NCBI GenBank assembly: GCA_964519515.1
Contig: CAZFIJ010000045.1
Coordinates: 1 to 6,994 of the forward strand
DNA length: 6,994 bases
Direction of reading: 5' to 3'
Source: Korarchaeum sp964519515
GTDB taxonomy: Archaea; Korarchaeota; Korarchaeia; Korarchaeales; Korarchaeaceae
Part shown: positions 6,162 through 6,994 of the stretch, piece by piece
How positions within the stretch are numbered: position 1 is the stretch's first letter
How the letters are laid out: each line of letters opens with the position of its first letter
Notes under the pieces: generated by a model
Seen by the model: the letters and a program-made list of their open reading frames with translations, nothing else
What the model was told of the DNA's origin: nothing
Databases searched by the model: none
Translations under genes and position numbers: made by a program

Positions 6162-6178
6162 TATTGAATCATTCAATA
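6162..6178. repeat. Perfect 17-bp palindrome, candidate operator
   Basis: TATTGAATCATTCAATA is an inverted repeat with 8-bp arms around a single central C. It lies about 107 bp upstream of the TRAP TATA box and about 90 bp upstream of the HD-gene TATA box on the opposite strand. Odd-length palindromes of this size are typical binding sites for dimeric helix-turn-helix regulators. No T-run follows it that would suggest a terminator. Function is inferred. Confidence 0.45.
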
Positions 6179-6284
6179 AATCCTTCAAATTTCCCATCCT
6201 TATTGATGCTCTACCTTGAATGAGCGTGGTGGGAGTGACATTGAGAGTGTGCGACATCATATCTCCAAAATCTTCCACGAAATA

Positions 6285-6290
6285 TTTATA
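6285..6290 (+). promoter_or_regulatory. TATA box of the TRAP permease gene
   Basis: TTTATA lies within an A/T run at 6281-6298. Its last base is 24 nt before the GTG at 6314 and 33 nt before the ATG at 6323. Because the MFS and HD genes both use exactly 24 nt, this spacing favours a leaderless start at the GTG. Confidence 0.6.
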
Positions 6291-6313
6291 TTTTTAAATC
6301 CGCACGGGATTCG

Positions 6314-6994
6314 GTGGCTCCAATGGGTGAGGCTGAGAAGGAGGAAGGAGCCATTAGGGAATTCAGAGGGATCTCAAAATATCTTGTTATGGCAGTTGGA
6401 ATCTCGATGATCCTATGGTGCATCCTGGGAGCATTGTTCATAATAGAGACTTATCGCTTCAGGATGGTATTCCTAGCTTTAGTCCTCCTCTTCATGCTCC
6501 TCCAATATCCGCCATCTAGAAAGCTCTTCAAGAGCAGAATAGCCCTCATATTCGACTTAATATTAGGATCGCTTGCAGTAATTTCAATAGCTTACGCTGT
6601 ATCTGATGAGTACTACGTCTACAGATCGACAATACCGAACTTTTACGACGTGGTCTTCGGGATAATTCTCCTCATAGTACTGATAGAAGCTACAAGGAGG
6701 TCTTTTGGGAGGGTATTAACGATAATAGTGATCTTCTTCATAGCTTACATGTACTTCGGTTACTACATACCGGGTCCGCTATCCCATAAAGGATACGATA
6801 TAGAGAGGATAGTCGGGCATTTAGTGATGACTTTAGATGGTATTTATGGCGTTCCTCTCGGTGTAGCTGCCTCTTATGTATCTCTATTCGTTTTATATGG
6901 GGCCTTAATGGATGCAGCTGGCGCTGGAAGCTTCTGGATAGATTTGACGACTTCTTTGATGGGGAGGAAGTCCTCGAGCGCTGGAAGGGGCGCT
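6314..6994 (+). CDS. TRAP transporter fused permease (DctQ-DctM, 4TM/12TM type), 5' part; runs off the window
   Basis: An open frame of 227 codons reaches the window edge without a stop. After a short charged N-terminus come about four hydrophobic helices typical of the small DctQ-like part (near 22-44, 49-65, 75-95 and 109-125, numbered from the GTG). The conserved IEATRRSFG follows, then GPLSHKGY and DGIYGVPLGVAASYV, which opens the large DctM-like part, and a DAAGAGSFWIDL segment. This order is characteristic of the 4TM/12TM fusion permeases, which use ion gradients to import organic acids or related solutes and usually pair with a TAXI-type extracytoplasmic binding protein; that gene would lie outside the window. 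The start is GTG 6314 (leaderless spacing from TATA) or ATG 6323, which has GGTGG five bases upstream. Either way the protein sits in the cytoplasmic membrane. Confidence 0.85.
   Translation, partial: MAPMGEAEKEEGAIREFRGISKYLVMAVGISMILWCILGALFIIETYRFRMVFLALVLLFMLLQYPPSRKLFKSRIALIFDLILGSLAVISIAYAVSDEYYVYRSTIPNFYDVVFGIILLIVLIEATRRSFGRVLTIIVIFFIAYMYFGYYIPGPLSHKGYDIERIVGHLVMTLDGIYGVPLGVAASYVSLFVLYGALMDAAGAGSFWIDLTTSLMGRKSSSAGRGA

Larger units (their letters stand above)
6045..6313. other. AT-rich divergent intergenic region with two promoters and a palindrome
   Basis: This 269-base gap separates the minus-strand HD gene from the plus-strand TRAP permease gene and is much richer in A+T than the rest of the window. 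It contains a TATA box for each flanking gene (6068-6073 minus, 6285-6290 plus), a perfect 17-bp palindrome (6162-6178), and a looser ACTAAT/ATTAGT inverted pair (6123-6128 and 6153-6158). An open plus-strand frame from about 6216 runs through the TRAP promoter and start region and is not believable as a gene. Confidence 0.6.

Noticed and set aside
6216..6410. 64-codon plus-strand frame across the TRAP promoter and start region.
   Set aside because: It runs through the TATA box and overlaps the TRAP permease frame, which carries clear family motifs.
1..6994. CRISPR arrays, tRNA or rRNA genes, insertion-sequence ends, a replication origin.
   Set aside because: I looked on both strands and saw no spaced repeats, cloverleaf, terminal inverted repeats with a transposase, or repeated origin boxes.

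Overview
The window looks like a piece of a hyperthermophilic archaeal chromosome, most likely from the TACK group; Korarchaeota is my guess from overall feel and no marker gene proves it. The evidence is archaeal: TTTATA-type TATA boxes lie exactly 24 nt upstream of three start codons, which implies leaderless mRNAs. AGG/AGA dominate as arginine codons and ATA is common for isoleucine. The window also has an archaeal-type THUMP/SAM tRNA methyltransferase, an archaeal-type HEPN/MNT pair, and tightly packed genes.

Layout. Positions 1-284 hold the 3' end of a threonine synthase gene. Positions 293-848 hold the eroded remains of a HEPN/MNT (HepT/MntA-like) toxin-antitoxin pair: only the C-terminal third of the HEPN protein survives, and the nucleotidyltransferase keeps its active-site half but loses its normal C-terminus. 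Positions 849-1230 contain no gene I can support. At 1264-2760 is a 14-helix DHA2-type MFS exporter with its own promoter. Its tail overlaps, in convergent orientation, a minus-strand operon that reads from high to low coordinates: a small broken or unrecognised ORF (4468-4596, possibly extending upstream through an in-frame TAG), a Trm14-like tRNA m2G6 methyltransferase (3345-4442), and a cysteine-rich DUF116 protein (2695-3348). The last two are joined by an ATGA overlap. At 4756-5160 is a YjbQ/UPF0047 protein. It converges on an HD-domain phosphohydrolase (5157-6044, minus), and one TTAA palindrome supplies both stop codons. An AT-rich divergent intergenic region (6045-6313) carries TATA boxes in both directions and a perfect 17-bp palindrome. 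From 6314 to the window edge runs the 5' part of a fused DctQ-DctM TRAP transporter permease.

Functionally this is a mosaic of housekeeping genes (threonine synthesis, tRNA modification, metal-dependent hydrolases) and transport genes, not a single pathway. I did not find a convincing new multi-gene system. The points most worth a second look are the decayed HEPN/MNT locus, the translationally coupled Trm14/DUF116 pair, the interrupted small ORF in front of them, the 66-bp antisense coding overlap, and the palindrome upstream of the TRAP transporter.
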